The notes: a model not told the origin generated them from the sequence alone. A DNA stretch of 40,042 bases from Candidatus Caldatribacterium sp. (GCA_028275365.1 JAPWUU010000009.1:1-40042), one strand, 5' to 3'. Positions 19,625 to 29,404 are shown, counted from the stretch's first letter. Program-made: numbers and translations.

Positions 19625-20647
19625 TTGGAGGGTCAGGTCTCTCTCGATTTCCAGTGGCACCTCACAAATCGCTGCAACCTCCGGTGCCGCCATTGTTACC
19701 AGGAAGCTTTCGAGGACGAAAAACCTCCAGAGCTCTCCCTTCTTGCTGGGCGGCTCCTTCAGGGGCTTGAAGAGCTCGACCGCCAGACTGTTCTCAACCT
19801 CACCGGTGGGGAGCCTCTCCTCCTTGGTAGGGGGCTCTTTCGCCTTCTTGCCCTTCTTGACCGCCATCCCAGGGTTTTGGAGGTCATGCTCATCACTAAC
19901 GCCCTCCTCATCGACCGGAGAACGGTGGCAGAGCTTACCTCTTTTGCCAAGCTCACCACCATCAAAGTCTCCCTTGAAGGGATGGAACAGGTCAACGATG
20001 CTATCCGGGGGAGGGGTGTGTTTCATCGAGTACTTCAGGCCCTGGTCCACCTTGTGAAAGGCCCCTTCCGGGTGGTCCTTATGGTGACGCTTCACCGGGG
20101 GAACCTTGGGGAGGTTCCAAAAGTATGGCGCCTTGCCAGGGACCTCGGGCTTTCTGGCATCATCTTTGAGCGGTTCGTCCCCGAGGGAAGGGGGAAGGAG
20201 ATGGCTTCGGCCGTTTTGCAAAAAGAAGAATGGCGGTGGTTTCTTGAAGAACTCTGCGCTTTGTGCGGTTTTGATGTTGCTGCTTCTTCGCTTCTCCCAT
20301 ACCGGGCTTTCTGGGTGGAGTTTGCAGAAGGTGTGAGTCTCCTTGGAGCTCCCTGTAGCCTCGGGGAGTCCTTTTGCCTCATGCCCGACGGCACAATTTT
20401 CCCCTGTCGCCGCTTGCCTATCCCCCTTGGGAACCTTCTTAAGGAGGACCTTACGGCGATTACCACGCATCCTCTCCTTGGGAAGCTAAAGGACCGGAAG
20501 TTCCTCCGGGGGAAGTGCCAACAGTGCTCGGTAGCGGGGTGTCTGGGGTGCCGGGCACTGGCGTACGCGGTTTTGGGAGACCCCTTTGGGGAAGACCCCC
20601 ACTGTTTCCTTCAGGAGGCACGGATTTCCACGACGTCCCTATCCTGA
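19625..20647 (+). CDS. Radical SAM protein with SPASM-like C-terminus
   Basis: CNLRCRHCYQ, LNLTGGEPLL, C-terminal FPCRRLPIPLGNLLKE ... RGKCQQCSVAGCLGCRALAYAVLGDPFGEDPHC; TTG start uncertain. Confidence 0.88.
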   Translation: MEGQVSLDFQWHLTNRCNLRCRHCYQEAFEDEKPPELSLLAGRLLQGLEELDRQTVLNLTGGEPLLLGRGLFRLLALLDRHPRVLEVMLITNALLIDRRTVAELTSFAKLTTIKVSLEGMEQVNDAIRGRGVFHRVLQALVHLVKGPFRVVLMVTLHRGNLGEVPKVWRLARDLGLSGIIFERFVPEGRGKEMASAVLQKEEWRWFLEELCALCGFDVAASSLLPYRAFWVEFAEGVSLLGAPCSLGESFCLMPDGTIFPCRRLPIPLGNLLKEDLTAITTHPLLGKLKDRKFLRGKCQQCSVAGCLGCRALAYAVLGDPFGEDPHCFLQEARISTTSLS

Positions 20648-21675
20648 AGCACGTAGTCAGGGGGAACGAGCTGACCCCCGAATTTCGTCGACCCCCATAC
20701 CCGGGCTCCCTTGAGGTGCTTCGCGAGGTCTTTGTGGATGGCTTCGGCAAGGTCTCTGACGGTGCTCCCTCGCCTGAGGACGAAGGGCCGGGAGAGGTCA
20801 GGGGGTTTCCCCGGGGGTTTGCTGTACACCCGGATGATGCCACTTATGCGGAATATGGCCTCTTTCACGGATTGCTCGTGGGGGCCAAACTCTTTTAAAG
20901 AGACGCCAAGGACCTCGAAGCGGTCCTCGTAAAGCTCCTGGAGAATCGCAACCTTTTCCATCTCTTTTGGGTTTTCAGCCCTGGTGAGGAGGAGAAAGGC
21001 CGGAAGGTGGTGCCAGGAAGGGGAGGGAAGGGGCAGGGGTCGGGTTCCAGCGAGGATTTTTCCCTTTTCTAAAAGCTTGAGTGTGTGTTCGACGTCTTCA
21101 AGGAGACTCTCGGCCTGGGCATCAAAAAGCAGCACCGCGCCGTTGCTTCGCCGGAGGGCACTGGCCATGTTGCCCTCAAGCTCCTCTCCGCTAAAAGGAG
21201 GAAAGTCCACAAGCTGAATCTGGATGTCCTCATAGTCCATCATGCCGGGGGTAGGGGAGAACGTGGTAAAAGGGTATTCGGCGATTTCTGGACGGGCGTT
21301 CGTAAGGAGCGAAACAAGGGTGGATTTCCCGCTGTTTGGAGGCCCACAGACGATGATTTGCGCCGCGCCGCTTTTTTCAATGAGGAAGGGGTCATGCGTG
21401 CCTCCCTTTTTCTTCTCCTGGGCCTGGGATTTCCGGAGTTTAGCAATTTTCTGCTTAATCTCAGCCTGGAGTTTTTCAGTTCCCTTGTGTTTGGGAATGA
21501 CCGCAAGCATCTCCTCCAGGGCCTCGAGTTTCTCTGCAACAGTTTTTGCCGCCCGGTATTTCGCCTCTACCTCAAAGTACTGGGGAGGAAGGTTTGCCGG
21601 CACCGCCTTCGCCCTCCGCTTTTCATTGTACCGGAAAGAAAGGGGTCTTCCAATCCCCTGAGGATGTGCTATCAT
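20611..21675 (-). CDS. OBG/DRG-type GTPase with C-terminal TGS domain
   Basis: G1 GPPNSGKSTLVSLLTNA, FTTFSPTPGMMDYEDIQIQLVDFPP, C-terminal RPFVLRRGSTVRDLAEAIHKDLAKHLKGARVWG...VLQDRDVVEI. Confidence 0.88.
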   Translation of the reverse strand: MIAHPQGIGRPLSFRYNEKRRAKAVPANLPPQYFEVEAKYRAAKTVAEKLEALEEMLAVIPKHKGTEKLQAEIKQKIAKLRKSQAQEKKKGGTHDPFLIEKSGAAQIIVCGPPNSGKSTLVSLLTNARPEIAEYPFTTFSPTPGMMDYEDIQIQLVDFPPFSGEELEGNMASALRRSNGAVLLFDAQAESLLEDVEHTLKLLEKGKILAGTRPLPLPSPSWHHLPAFLLLTRAENPKEMEKVAILQELYEDRFEVLGVSLKEFGPHEQSVKEAIFRISGIIRVYSKPPGKPPDLSRPFVLRRGSTVRDLAEAIHKDLAKHLKGARVWGSTKFGGQLVPPDYVLQDRDVVEIRAS

Positions 21676-21750
21676 TAAAAGGGAAGCCCTGAGAAGCCTG
21701 AAAGAGCGGGAGACGGGGATGCGGTTTTTCTCAGTGTTCGGGGAGGACCT

Positions 21751-22557
21751 ATGAGAATTATTGCCATTGCCAATCAAAAAGGAGGGGTGGCGAAGACCAC
21801 AACGTGCATTAATCTGGGAGCGTCACTGGCGTATCATGCTCGACAGGTGCTCATTATCGATATGGACCCTCAGGCGCATTCGACGCTGGGTCTTGGGTTT
21901 GAGCCCAATGAGTTCGATAAGACCATTCTGAACGTCCTCGAACCTCCGCGAAGCCCTTACCGTCTTGAACTCAAAGACGTCATTGTGCCCACGCGGACGC
22001 CCAATCTCTACCTGGCCCCGGCAAACATCGACCTGGCAGGAGCGGAGTACCGCCTCATCGACAAACTCGGACGGGAAGACTTTTTGAATAACAGTATTCA
22101 GCGGGCCAATCTCCCCTTTGACTACATTCTTATCGACTGTCCCCCATCTCTTGGTATTCTCACCATCAATGCCCTCAAGGCCTGTCGTGAGGTGATTATC
22201 ACCATCCAGCCTCACTACTTTGCCCTTCGGGGAATCGAAGAGTTCATGGAAACCCTGGAACTCATGCGGGAGAACCTGAAGCATGATCCCGAAGTGTACG
22301 TGCTCATCACCATTGCCGACACAAGGACCAACCTCTACCGGGAGGTCATCGAGGAGGTTCGGGAGTACTTTGGGGACCGGATGTTTGAGACCATTATCCA
22401 TCGCAATATTGCGCTCGCTGAGGCCACAAGCCATGGTGTGCCGGTGATTGAGTACGAGCCCACGTCCACAGGGGCGCAGAATTACCTTGCTCTGGCGAAA
22501 GAGGTGATTCGTCTTGAAAAAGAAAAGCCTAAAAAGAGGCTTTTCCGAAAGACTTGA
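21751..22557 (+). CDS. ParA/Soj family ATPase
   Basis: Deviant Walker A KGGVAKTTTCINLGA, LIIDMDPQAHSTLGLG, YILIDCPPSLGILTINAL. Confidence 0.93.
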   Translation: MRIIAIANQKGGVAKTTTCINLGASLAYHARQVLIIDMDPQAHSTLGLGFEPNEFDKTILNVLEPPRSPYRLELKDVIVPTRTPNLYLAPANIDLAGAEYRLIDKLGREDFLNNSIQRANLPFDYILIDCPPSLGILTINALKACREVIITIQPHYFALRGIEEFMETLELMRENLKHDPEVYVLITIADTRTNLYREVIEEVREYFGDRMFETIIHRNIALAEATSHGVPVIEYEPTSTGAQNYLALAKEVIRLEKEKPKKRLFRKT

Positions 22558-23818
22558 TTTCAAGAGGGAGCTCATCCGGGACACGACGAAAGGCGTCGAG
22601 GACTCCGAAGACGTTGACGTTGCCCTCTCTCCTCCCAAATCCCAAACAGGTGGAAAGTCCGTGAAAAAGCCTGCAGAAAAACCCAGAGAGCGGAGGGCTG
22701 AAGACCGGGTCGCAACGATTAAAGTCATCGGTGTCGGCGGGGGAGGCAACAATGCCATCAACCACATGATTGAGGAAGGCCTTGACGGGGTGGACCTTGT
22801 GGCGGTCAACACCGACGTGCAGTCCCTCAAGCGGTCCCTGGCTCCGGAGAAGGTACAGATTGGCTTCAACCTCACAAGGGGTCTGGGAACTGGAGGAGAC
22901 CCGCGCATTGGGGAAGAGGCGGCCAAGCAGGACCGGGACAAGCTCCTCCAGGTGGTCGAGGATGCGGATTTGGTATTCATCGCCGCCTGTATGGGCGGGG
23001 GAACGGGAACAGGTGCGGCTCCGGTAATCGCCTCGCTGGCGAAGGAGGCCGGAGCGCTGACCCTTGGCGTGGTGACCAAGCCCTTTCATTTCGAAGGGAC
23101 CCGCCGGAGAACCCAGGCAGAAGAAGGCATCAGGAAACTCCAGGAAGTAGTCGACGCGCTCATTGTGATCCCCAACGAACGCCTCCTCCAGGTAGCCAAA
23201 AAGGACACCTCTCTCCAGGAAGCCTTTAAGGTAGCGGACCACGTCCTCTACCAGGCAGTGCGAGGCATCACGGACCTCATCACCTCGCCTCAGGACATCA
23301 ACCTCGACCTCGCGGATTTGCGGACGGTCCTGAGTGGTGCCGGAATGGTGCTCATTGGTATCGGCAACGGTCGGGGACGGGAAAAGGCGAGACAAGCGGT
23401 GGAAGAGGCTATTAACAGCCCTCTCCTCGAGATTTCAGTGAAGGGTGCCCGCTCGGTCATCCTCAACGTTACCGGTGGTCCTGATATGACGCTCAACGAG
23501 GTCACCGAGATTGTGAACTTCGTCACCGCGGCGACGGGGACGGAAACCGACATCCTCTGGGGATGCAAGGTAGACGAGGCACTGTCCAATGAAATCGTGG
23601 TGACCGTCATTGCCACCCGTTTTGAGGCTGAAAAGCACGAGGAGGCACTCCTTTCCTTTGCAGGAGGGAAAGACGAAGAGGACGTTGGGGGCCGCATCAT
23701 TATCGACGACGATATTGATATTCCTGCGTTTCTCCGGGAATCCCAGAAACGGGTGGCTTTTCAGGAGCGGAAGACGAACGACGTTTTTCCATTCTTCCGA
23801 AGGATGAAGGGGGAGTAA
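22514..23818 (+). CDS. ftsZ: Cell division protein FtsZ with N-terminal extension
   Basis: IKVIGVGGGGNNAINHMIE, GGGTGTGAAPVIA, VIPNERLL, C-terminal DDIDIPAFLRE; TTG start at 22514 with GAGGTG upstream. Confidence 0.96.
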   Translation: MKKKSLKRGFSERLDFKRELIRDTTKGVEDSEDVDVALSPPKSQTGGKSVKKPAEKPRERRAEDRVATIKVIGVGGGGNNAINHMIEEGLDGVDLVAVNTDVQSLKRSLAPEKVQIGFNLTRGLGTGGDPRIGEEAAKQDRDKLLQVVEDADLVFIAACMGGGTGTGAAPVIASLAKEAGALTLGVVTKPFHFEGTRRRTQAEEGIRKLQEVVDALIVIPNERLLQVAKKDTSLQEAFKVADHVLYQAVRGITDLITSPQDINLDLADLRTVLSGAGMVLIGIGNGRGREKARQAVEEAINSPLLEISVKGARSVILNVTGGPDMTLNEVTEIVNFVTAATGTETDILWGCKVDEALSNEIVVTVIATRFEAEKHEEALLSFAGGKDEEDVGGRIIIDDDIDIPAFLRESQKRVAFQERKTNDVFPFFRRMKGE

Positions 23819-23821
23819 GTC

Positions 23822-24916
23822 ATGGCGGTGATTCTGGGAAAGCAGATGACAAGGGAGGAGATTCTCCGGAGGGTTGGAGACATCTCGCAGCTTGGAGGAA
23901 TACGGATTGCCGAGCTCCTCGACGGCCTTGAACGGGGCGTGCGGGTTGCCGAGGTGAACACAGGGGGTGGCCTTTTCTATACGGTTCTCCTTGACCGGGG
24001 GATGGATATCGCCTGGACGACATACAAGGGCGTGAGTGTTGGCTGGAGGTCGGCGACACAGAACCTCTCGCCTTTCCTTTTTGAGCCGGAGGGATTTGGG
24101 TGGCTCCGGGGGTTCCATGGAGGGCTCATGAACACCTGTGGGCTTGCGTACGCCGGAGCACCGTGCCGTGACACCTCGACCCTGACGCATCGCCTCGAAG
24201 AAGAGGACCTGGGACTCCACGGCCGGGCCTCGTACCTTCCAGCAGGCAACGTGTACGCTGACGGTGCCTGGCAGGGGGACGAGTACTTCATGTGGGTTCA
24301 GGGGAAGGTTCGGGAGGCCATTGTCTTCGGGGAAAAACTGGTGCTTGTGAGGAAAATCTGGAGTTGTCTGGGGGAGAAGGTCATCCACATCGAGGATCAG
24401 GTAACCAATGAGGGGTTCATCGAGAGTCCCTTCATGATTCTCTACCACATCAACATCGGGTATCCTCTTCTTGACGAGGAGAGTGTCCTTCTGCTTCCGG
24501 CAGCAAGAACCATCCCTCGAGACCACTGGGCCGAAGAGGGGAAAGAGGAATGGTTCCGTTTCCACGCGCCTCAAAAAGGATACTTCGAAAAGGTGTACCT
24601 CCACTACCCCAAAACTTTGGACGATGGTTTTGGGGCCTCGCTGCTTCTCAATGAACGGTTGAAGCTCGGTGTCTATGTGAAGTTCGATACAAAAGAACTC
24701 CCCTACTTCACGGAGTGGAAGATGATGGGTGAGGGTGAGTACGTCGTGGGAATGGAACCCGGCAACTGCTTCCCTCTGGGGAGGAAAACAGAACGGGAGG
24801 AGGGGCGACTGGTCATCCTCAAGCCCGGTGAGACCAGGAAGATTACCCTGGAAATCGGTATCGTGGACGGGGAGGAAGAAATCAGGGAGTTTAAGAAGTA
24901 CCTGGGAATGGACTGA
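23822..24916 (+). CDS. DUF4432 (aldose-1-epimerase-like fold) family protein
   Basis: 364 aa; LLDRGMDIAWTTYKGVSVGWRS, GFGWLRGFHGGLMNTCGL, LHGRASYLPA. Confidence 0.75.
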   Translation: MAVILGKQMTREEILRRVGDISQLGGIRIAELLDGLERGVRVAEVNTGGGLFYTVLLDRGMDIAWTTYKGVSVGWRSATQNLSPFLFEPEGFGWLRGFHGGLMNTCGLAYAGAPCRDTSTLTHRLEEEDLGLHGRASYLPAGNVYADGAWQGDEYFMWVQGKVREAIVFGEKLVLVRKIWSCLGEKVIHIEDQVTNEGFIESPFMILYHINIGYPLLDEESVLLLPAARTIPRDHWAEEGKEEWFRFHAPQKGYFEKVYLHYPKTLDDGFGASLLLNERLKLGVYVKFDTKELPYFTEWKMMGEGEYVVGMEPGNCFPLGRKTEREEGRLVILKPGETRKITLEIGIVDGEEEIREFKKYLGMD

Positions 24917-26888
24917 CACCCCGATACAGTACGGAATACGCAAAGTAGTTCGTGAGGACCTTTTTCACGTAGTTTCGGGTTTCAGTAGAAGGAATGGATT
25001 CAAGGAATGCATCCCGGTCCTGGGGGAGTTCCTCCTTCCAGCGCTCGGCTCTCCCTGGACCGGCATTGTACCCGCAGAGGGCAAGGAGGAGATCTCCTTC
25101 AAACCTCCGCAGAAGATGAGCAAGGTATGCCATGCCGATGGCCAGGTTTTCCCGGGGCTCAAGAAGGAGAGTAGTAATATCGCCATCTTTTCCCGGATTC
25201 ACCCATCCCTTTTCAACAACCCACGCTCCGGTTGAGGGGAGAACCTGGGTGAGTCCTAAGGCTCCGGCCAGAGAAACCGCCTGGGGGTCGAAAGCACTCT
25301 CTGCGTGAACCAGGGCAAGGACAAGGTAGGGGTCAAGGGGAGGGTTTTGTTGTGGGGCGAGCTCCTCGATGTCTTTGAAAAAGAAACGCGGGTAGTAGCT
25401 TTTCCCGGCAAAGTCCGGAATGCGTCCCCTCTCCGGGAAAAGGCGGAAGGCAAACTGCAGGCTCTTCCGGTACATTCCTCTTTGGGCGAAGAGTCTGGCA
25501 CATTCAAGGAGGAGCAGGGTATCCCGGGGGTTTTTCCGGAGAAGAAACAGGAGTTCAATCTCGGCGTGGTTGAAAAGCCCCAGAGAAGAGAAGAACCGGT
25601 ACTTTGCCCAGTGCATTGTAAGGTCTCGGGAGGGGTCTAGAGGAGGCGGGCTTTGCTCCACAAAGGGTGAGGAAAACCCCACAATCTCGGTTGCCCGGAC
25701 ATAGTAGTAGTCAAGGTGAGATTCTGCAAGGATTGTGGCAAGAAGGGCAGTCTCTCCAGTGACCTTGAATTTCCAGAAGAGCGCTTGGTTCCGCCACTCA
25801 GAGAGAGCGGCAAGCCGCTCAAGGACTTCTAAAGCACCGTCTTTGTCCTTTTTCTGGTACAGGGCCCAGAAGAGATCAAAGAGGAGTGCCCCGTTTTGCG
25901 GGAAAAGCGTTGTTGCCCTCCTCAGGGTGGCGATGCGTCGTTCGTCATCCTTCAGAGCACTGTAAGAGGTGGCCAGATTCTGGAGGACTGTGAGAAGGTA
26001 TTGGCTCTTTGGGTATTCAGCGAGGAGCCGGTCGAAAAAGCGGATAGCCTCACGGTGCATACCTTTTCGCTGGGCGAGGACACCCCGGAAAAAAAGCACG
26101 TCCTCGGTATCTTTTCTCCCCTCAAGGAGTTTTTCCAGAGCCTTGAGGTCCCCTTTTCGCAGGAAGAGACGAGCCTGGAGAAGCCAGAACGTATCGTCTA
26201 AAGGTGGGGGGAGAGTCTTTCCCTTGAGGGTATTCAAGAGGCGCTCGGCATCTTGCAGCAGTCCCAGGCTCAGGAAAAACTCAGCAAGGAGGAGACAGGC
26301 GGGAGGTGTGAGGGAGTCGGGGGAAAGCTCTGGAAGGAGAGGCTCAAGGGCCCTTCGGGTCTCAAGGAGGGTCTGGTCGCGGAAGTCCCGGTACATCTTG
26401 TGCAGGAGGAAGACCGCCTCAAGGGAGTAACCCTCTTCCTTAAGGAGGGCAAAGAGCTCTCGAAAGGCGGTGAGCTTCTCCTCTTCTGCTTCGGCAAGGC
26501 GCAGGGCTTCAAGGGCAAAGGCGAATGCTTCGTCGGATTTCCCTTCTTTCCGGGATTTTTGTGCGCAGACGAGGGCGGCGGGGAACCGGACCGGTGAAGT
26601 GGGGGCAAACTCTTCAAGGAGGTGAAGGAAGAACCACCGCTCCTGAGGGTTTCCCTCAAGGTGTTCCAGAAAAAGGAGCACCAGGTGGTCTGAGAGAGAA
26701 CGGCCCCTCTTGAGGCTCTGCACGATGTCTTCTCGAACGCCAAAACGAATAGGAGAGCGAAGAAGGGTCTCGATGAAGAGGAAGTGGAGCCGCTCGGAAA
26801 CGCTGAGTCCGGGTTCGCTCTCCGGTCTTCCACCACCAAAGAGTAACCCCAGAAGTAGCAGGGGAAGGATGAGCGCCTTTGCTTTCAT
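24891..26888 (-). CDS. Lytic transglycosylase (SLT/GH23) with N-terminal TPR-like helical repeats
   Basis: ALVHAESAFDPQAVSLAGALGLTQVLPSTG, NLAIGMAYLAHLLRRF, ALCGYNAGPGRAERW; N-terminal hydrophobic signal MKAKALILPLLLLGLLFG. Confidence 0.9.
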   Translation of the reverse strand: MKAKALILPLLLLGLLFGGGRPESEPGLSVSERLHFLFIETLLRSPIRFGVREDIVQSLKRGRSLSDHLVLLFLEHLEGNPQERWFFLHLLEEFAPTSPVRFPAALVCAQKSRKEGKSDEAFAFALEALRLAEAEEEKLTAFRELFALLKEEGYSLEAVFLLHKMYRDFRDQTLLETRRALEPLLPELSPDSLTPPACLLLAEFFLSLGLLQDAERLLNTLKGKTLPPPLDDTFWLLQARLFLRKGDLKALEKLLEGRKDTEDVLFFRGVLAQRKGMHREAIRFFDRLLAEYPKSQYLLTVLQNLATSYSALKDDERRIATLRRATTLFPQNGALLFDLFWALYQKKDKDGALEVLERLAALSEWRNQALFWKFKVTGETALLATILAESHLDYYYVRATEIVGFSSPFVEQSPPPLDPSRDLTMHWAKYRFFSSLGLFNHAEIELLFLLRKNPRDTLLLLECARLFAQRGMYRKSLQFAFRLFPERGRIPDFAGKSYYPRFFFKDIEELAPQQNPPLDPYLVLALVHAESAFDPQAVSLAGALGLTQVLPSTGAWVVEKGWVNPGKDGDITTLLLEPRENLAIGMAYLAHLLRRFEGDLLLALCGYNAGPGRAERWKEELPQDRDAFLESIPSTETRNYVKKVLTNYFAYSVLYRGVSPFPGTS

Positions 26889-26939
26889 TTGGGGTCCATG
26901 ATAGCATAGTACCGTGGAAGAGGGAAGGGGGAGGAAAGG

Positions 26940-28685
26940 ATGCGGAATCAGGAAGTGGCCAAAATTCTCCACGATATCTCGGTACTTCTTGATATCAAAG
27001 GAGAGAGTCGCTTCCGAGTGGTGGCGTATGAGGAGGCCGCCCGGCGGATAGAGGGCTGGCCAGAGCCCATTGAGGAGGTCTGGAAGAACGGGAAACTCGA
27101 GGACATTCCGGGTATCGGGCAAAGCATTGCCAGCAAAATCGCCGAGTACCTCGCTACAGGAAAAATGACCTATTACGAGGAGCTGACAAAAGAAATTCCT
27201 CCCGAGCTCATCGAGCTCACGGAGATTCCCGGAGTAGGACCCAAGATCGCCAGGCTTCTCTATGAGCAGCTGGGGATAAAGACTCCTGAAGACCTTGAGA
27301 AGGCAATCCGGGAGAAAAAACTCCGCAACCTCCCTCGCCTTGGTGCAAAGAGCGAGGAAAAAATTGCCCGGGGCCTTGAGATGTTCCGGCGAAAAACCGG
27401 TCGCATGCTCCTTGGGCAGGCCCTGCCCCTTGTGGAGGGTATTGTGGCGCTCCTTCGGGAGCGAACGGGGGTGGAGAAAATCAGCCCTGCGGGGAGCATC
27501 CGTCGCATGAAAGAGACCATAGGGGACATCGACATCCTAGTGGCCTCTTCCCGTCCCCAGCTCATCATGGACGTCTTCGTCGCTCTGCCCCAGGTTCGGG
27601 AAGTCCTGGCAAAGGGCGATACGAAGTCGAGCATCGTGACCCACGAGGGCATCCAGGTGGATGTGCGCGTGGTGGAAGAGGAGTGCTTCGGGGCGGCCCT
27701 GCAGTACTTTACCGGTTCCAAGGCCCACAACATTAAACTCCGGGAAATTGCTCTGAAGAAGGGCTTCAAGGTGAACGAGTACGGGATTTTCCGTCTGGAC
27801 ACCAACGAGCGGGTGGGAGGGGAACGGGAGGAAGATATCTACGAAATCCTGGGAATGGAGTGGATTCCTCCAGAACTTCGAGAGGACCAGGGGGAAATTG
27901 AGTGTGCTCTGGAAAAGAAGCTCCCTGTGCTTGTGGACATGAAGGATATTCGGGGGGATCTCCATGTCCACTCTTACTGGAGCGACGGTGTGGCCTCCAT
28001 CGAGGAGATGGCCCAGGCGGCCTTAGCGCGAGGCTATCAGTACCTTGCCATCTGCGACCATACCCAGTCTCTGGCCGTGGCCTCAGGGCTCACCCCGGAG
28101 GAAGTTCACGAGCGGGAAAAGGAAATCCGGCGCTGGAACGAACGTCATCCGGAGCTCCTGGTCCTTAATGGTGTTGAGGCCAACATCCTGAGCGACGGGT
28201 CCTTGGATTTCCCCGATAAGGAACTCGCCCTCCTTGAGGTGGTGGTGGCCGGCCTCCACTCTGGACTCACCCAGAAGGAAGAAAAGATCCTGAAGCGTCT
28301 GGAGCTCGCCATGAAGAACCCTTACGTTCAGATTATAAGCCACCCCACGGGGCGCATCATCGGCAAGCGAGAGGCGTACGAGGTCAACTGCGACGTTCTC
28401 TTTGCCATGGCAAAGGCCACTCATACCTCTCTGGAGCTCAACGCCCAGCCCGAACGCCTGGATCTCCGCGATGTGGATGCCCGGAAAGCCGCCCAGGAAG
28501 GCATAAAGATTGTGATTTCCACCGATGCCCATGACCCGGGGTCTTTAGAGTACATGCGCTACGGTGTGGCCCAGGCAAGACGGGCCTGGCTCCGGAAGGA
28601 GGACGTCCTCAACACTTTTGGCCGGGAGGAACTCTTAGAGTTCCTGGCCAGAAAACGGAAACTCCTCCTTCGAGAGGAGCATTGA
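26940..28685 (+). CDS. polX: DNA polymerase X family with PHP domain
   Basis: HhH IPGIGQSIASKIAEYL, SIRRMKETIGDIDILVA, TGSKAHNIKLREIA, PHP DLHVHSYWSDGVASIEEMA and ICDHTQSLAVASGL. Confidence 0.95.
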   Translation: MRNQEVAKILHDISVLLDIKGESRFRVVAYEEAARRIEGWPEPIEEVWKNGKLEDIPGIGQSIASKIAEYLATGKMTYYEELTKEIPPELIELTEIPGVGPKIARLLYEQLGIKTPEDLEKAIREKKLRNLPRLGAKSEEKIARGLEMFRRKTGRMLLGQALPLVEGIVALLRERTGVEKISPAGSIRRMKETIGDIDILVASSRPQLIMDVFVALPQVREVLAKGDTKSSIVTHEGIQVDVRVVEEECFGAALQYFTGSKAHNIKLREIALKKGFKVNEYGIFRLDTNERVGGEREEDIYEILGMEWIPPELREDQGEIECALEKKLPVLVDMKDIRGDLHVHSYWSDGVASIEEMAQAALARGYQYLAICDHTQSLAVASGLTPEEVHEREKEIRRWNERHPELLVLNGVEANILSDGSLDFPDKELALLEVVVAGLHSGLTQKEEKILKRLELAMKNPYVQIISHPTGRIIGKREAYEVNCDVLFAMAKATHTSLELNAQPERLDLRDVDARKAAQEGIKIVISTDAHDPGSLEYMRYGVAQARRAWLRKEDVLNTFGREELLEFLARKRKLLLREEH

Positions 28686-29387
28686 GGGAAGCCGCCTTTT
28701 GTGGGCGCTCTGTTGAACCATGGAGAGAATCTTCGACCGGTAGGGTTCTTCGGCTTCCCCCTGTTCGATGAAGCGATCGAGGATCTCGTACGTCAGACCC
28801 ATTTCTCCCTCATCGGTCTGACCGGGCCAGAGACCCGCAGAAGGGGGTTTCGCGATGATGCGCTCTGGAATGCCCAAGAATGCGGCGATTGCCCGAACCT
28901 CACGTTTGGTGAGGTGCGCCAGGGGGGCGATGTCCACACCGCCGTCGCCGTACTTTGTGAAGTACCCTACGGTGAGCTCACTGCGGTTACCCGAGCCGCA
29001 GACGAGGTAGTTCAGGGCGTTGGCGAAAAAGTACAACACGCACATTCGCAGTCTCGGTTTGAGGTTGGCTTGAGGAAGAGACTTCGCCGCTTTTTCTTCT
29101 CCCAGGACCTCAAGGAGTGCGTCAAAGGGTTTTTCGAGGGGGACGATCCGGTAGGGGATGGAGAACCGCTCGGCAACCTCCCGGGCGTCTTCGAGGTCCT
29201 TCGGGTCGCTGTAGCAGGGCATCATGAGACCCAGGACACTCTCTCCAAGGGCCTTTTTCGCGAGAACCGCCACCACAGAGGAATCTATACCTCCGCTCAT
29301 ACCAAAAACAAGGCCCCTGGCGCGGGCTTCGAGAACTTTCTCTCGCATCCACTGCACAATCCGTGCAACCTCTTCCTGGGGTGTCAA
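28635..29387 (-). CDS. nadE: NAD+ synthase (NH3-dependent)
   Basis: FGMSGGIDSSVVAVLAKKA, GSGNRSELTVGYFTKYGDGGVDIAPLAHLTK, PPSAGLWPGQTDEGEMG. Confidence 0.95.
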   Translation of the reverse strand: MTPQEEVARIVQWMREKVLEARARGLVFGMSGGIDSSVVAVLAKKALGESVLGLMMPCYSDPKDLEDAREVAERFSIPYRIVPLEKPFDALLEVLGEEKAAKSLPQANLKPRLRMCVLYFFANALNYLVCGSGNRSELTVGYFTKYGDGGVDIAPLAHLTKREVRAIAAFLGIPERIIAKPPSAGLWPGQTDEGEMGLTYEILDRFIEQGEAEEPYRSKILSMVQQSAHKRRLPSMLLSKEEFPFSGQEL

Positions 29388-29404
29388 GGGGCTTCCTCCT
29401 CTCG

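Noticed and set aside
23435-24943. 502-aa minus-strand ORF
   Set aside because: Antisense to ftsZ and DUF4432; no recognisable motif.
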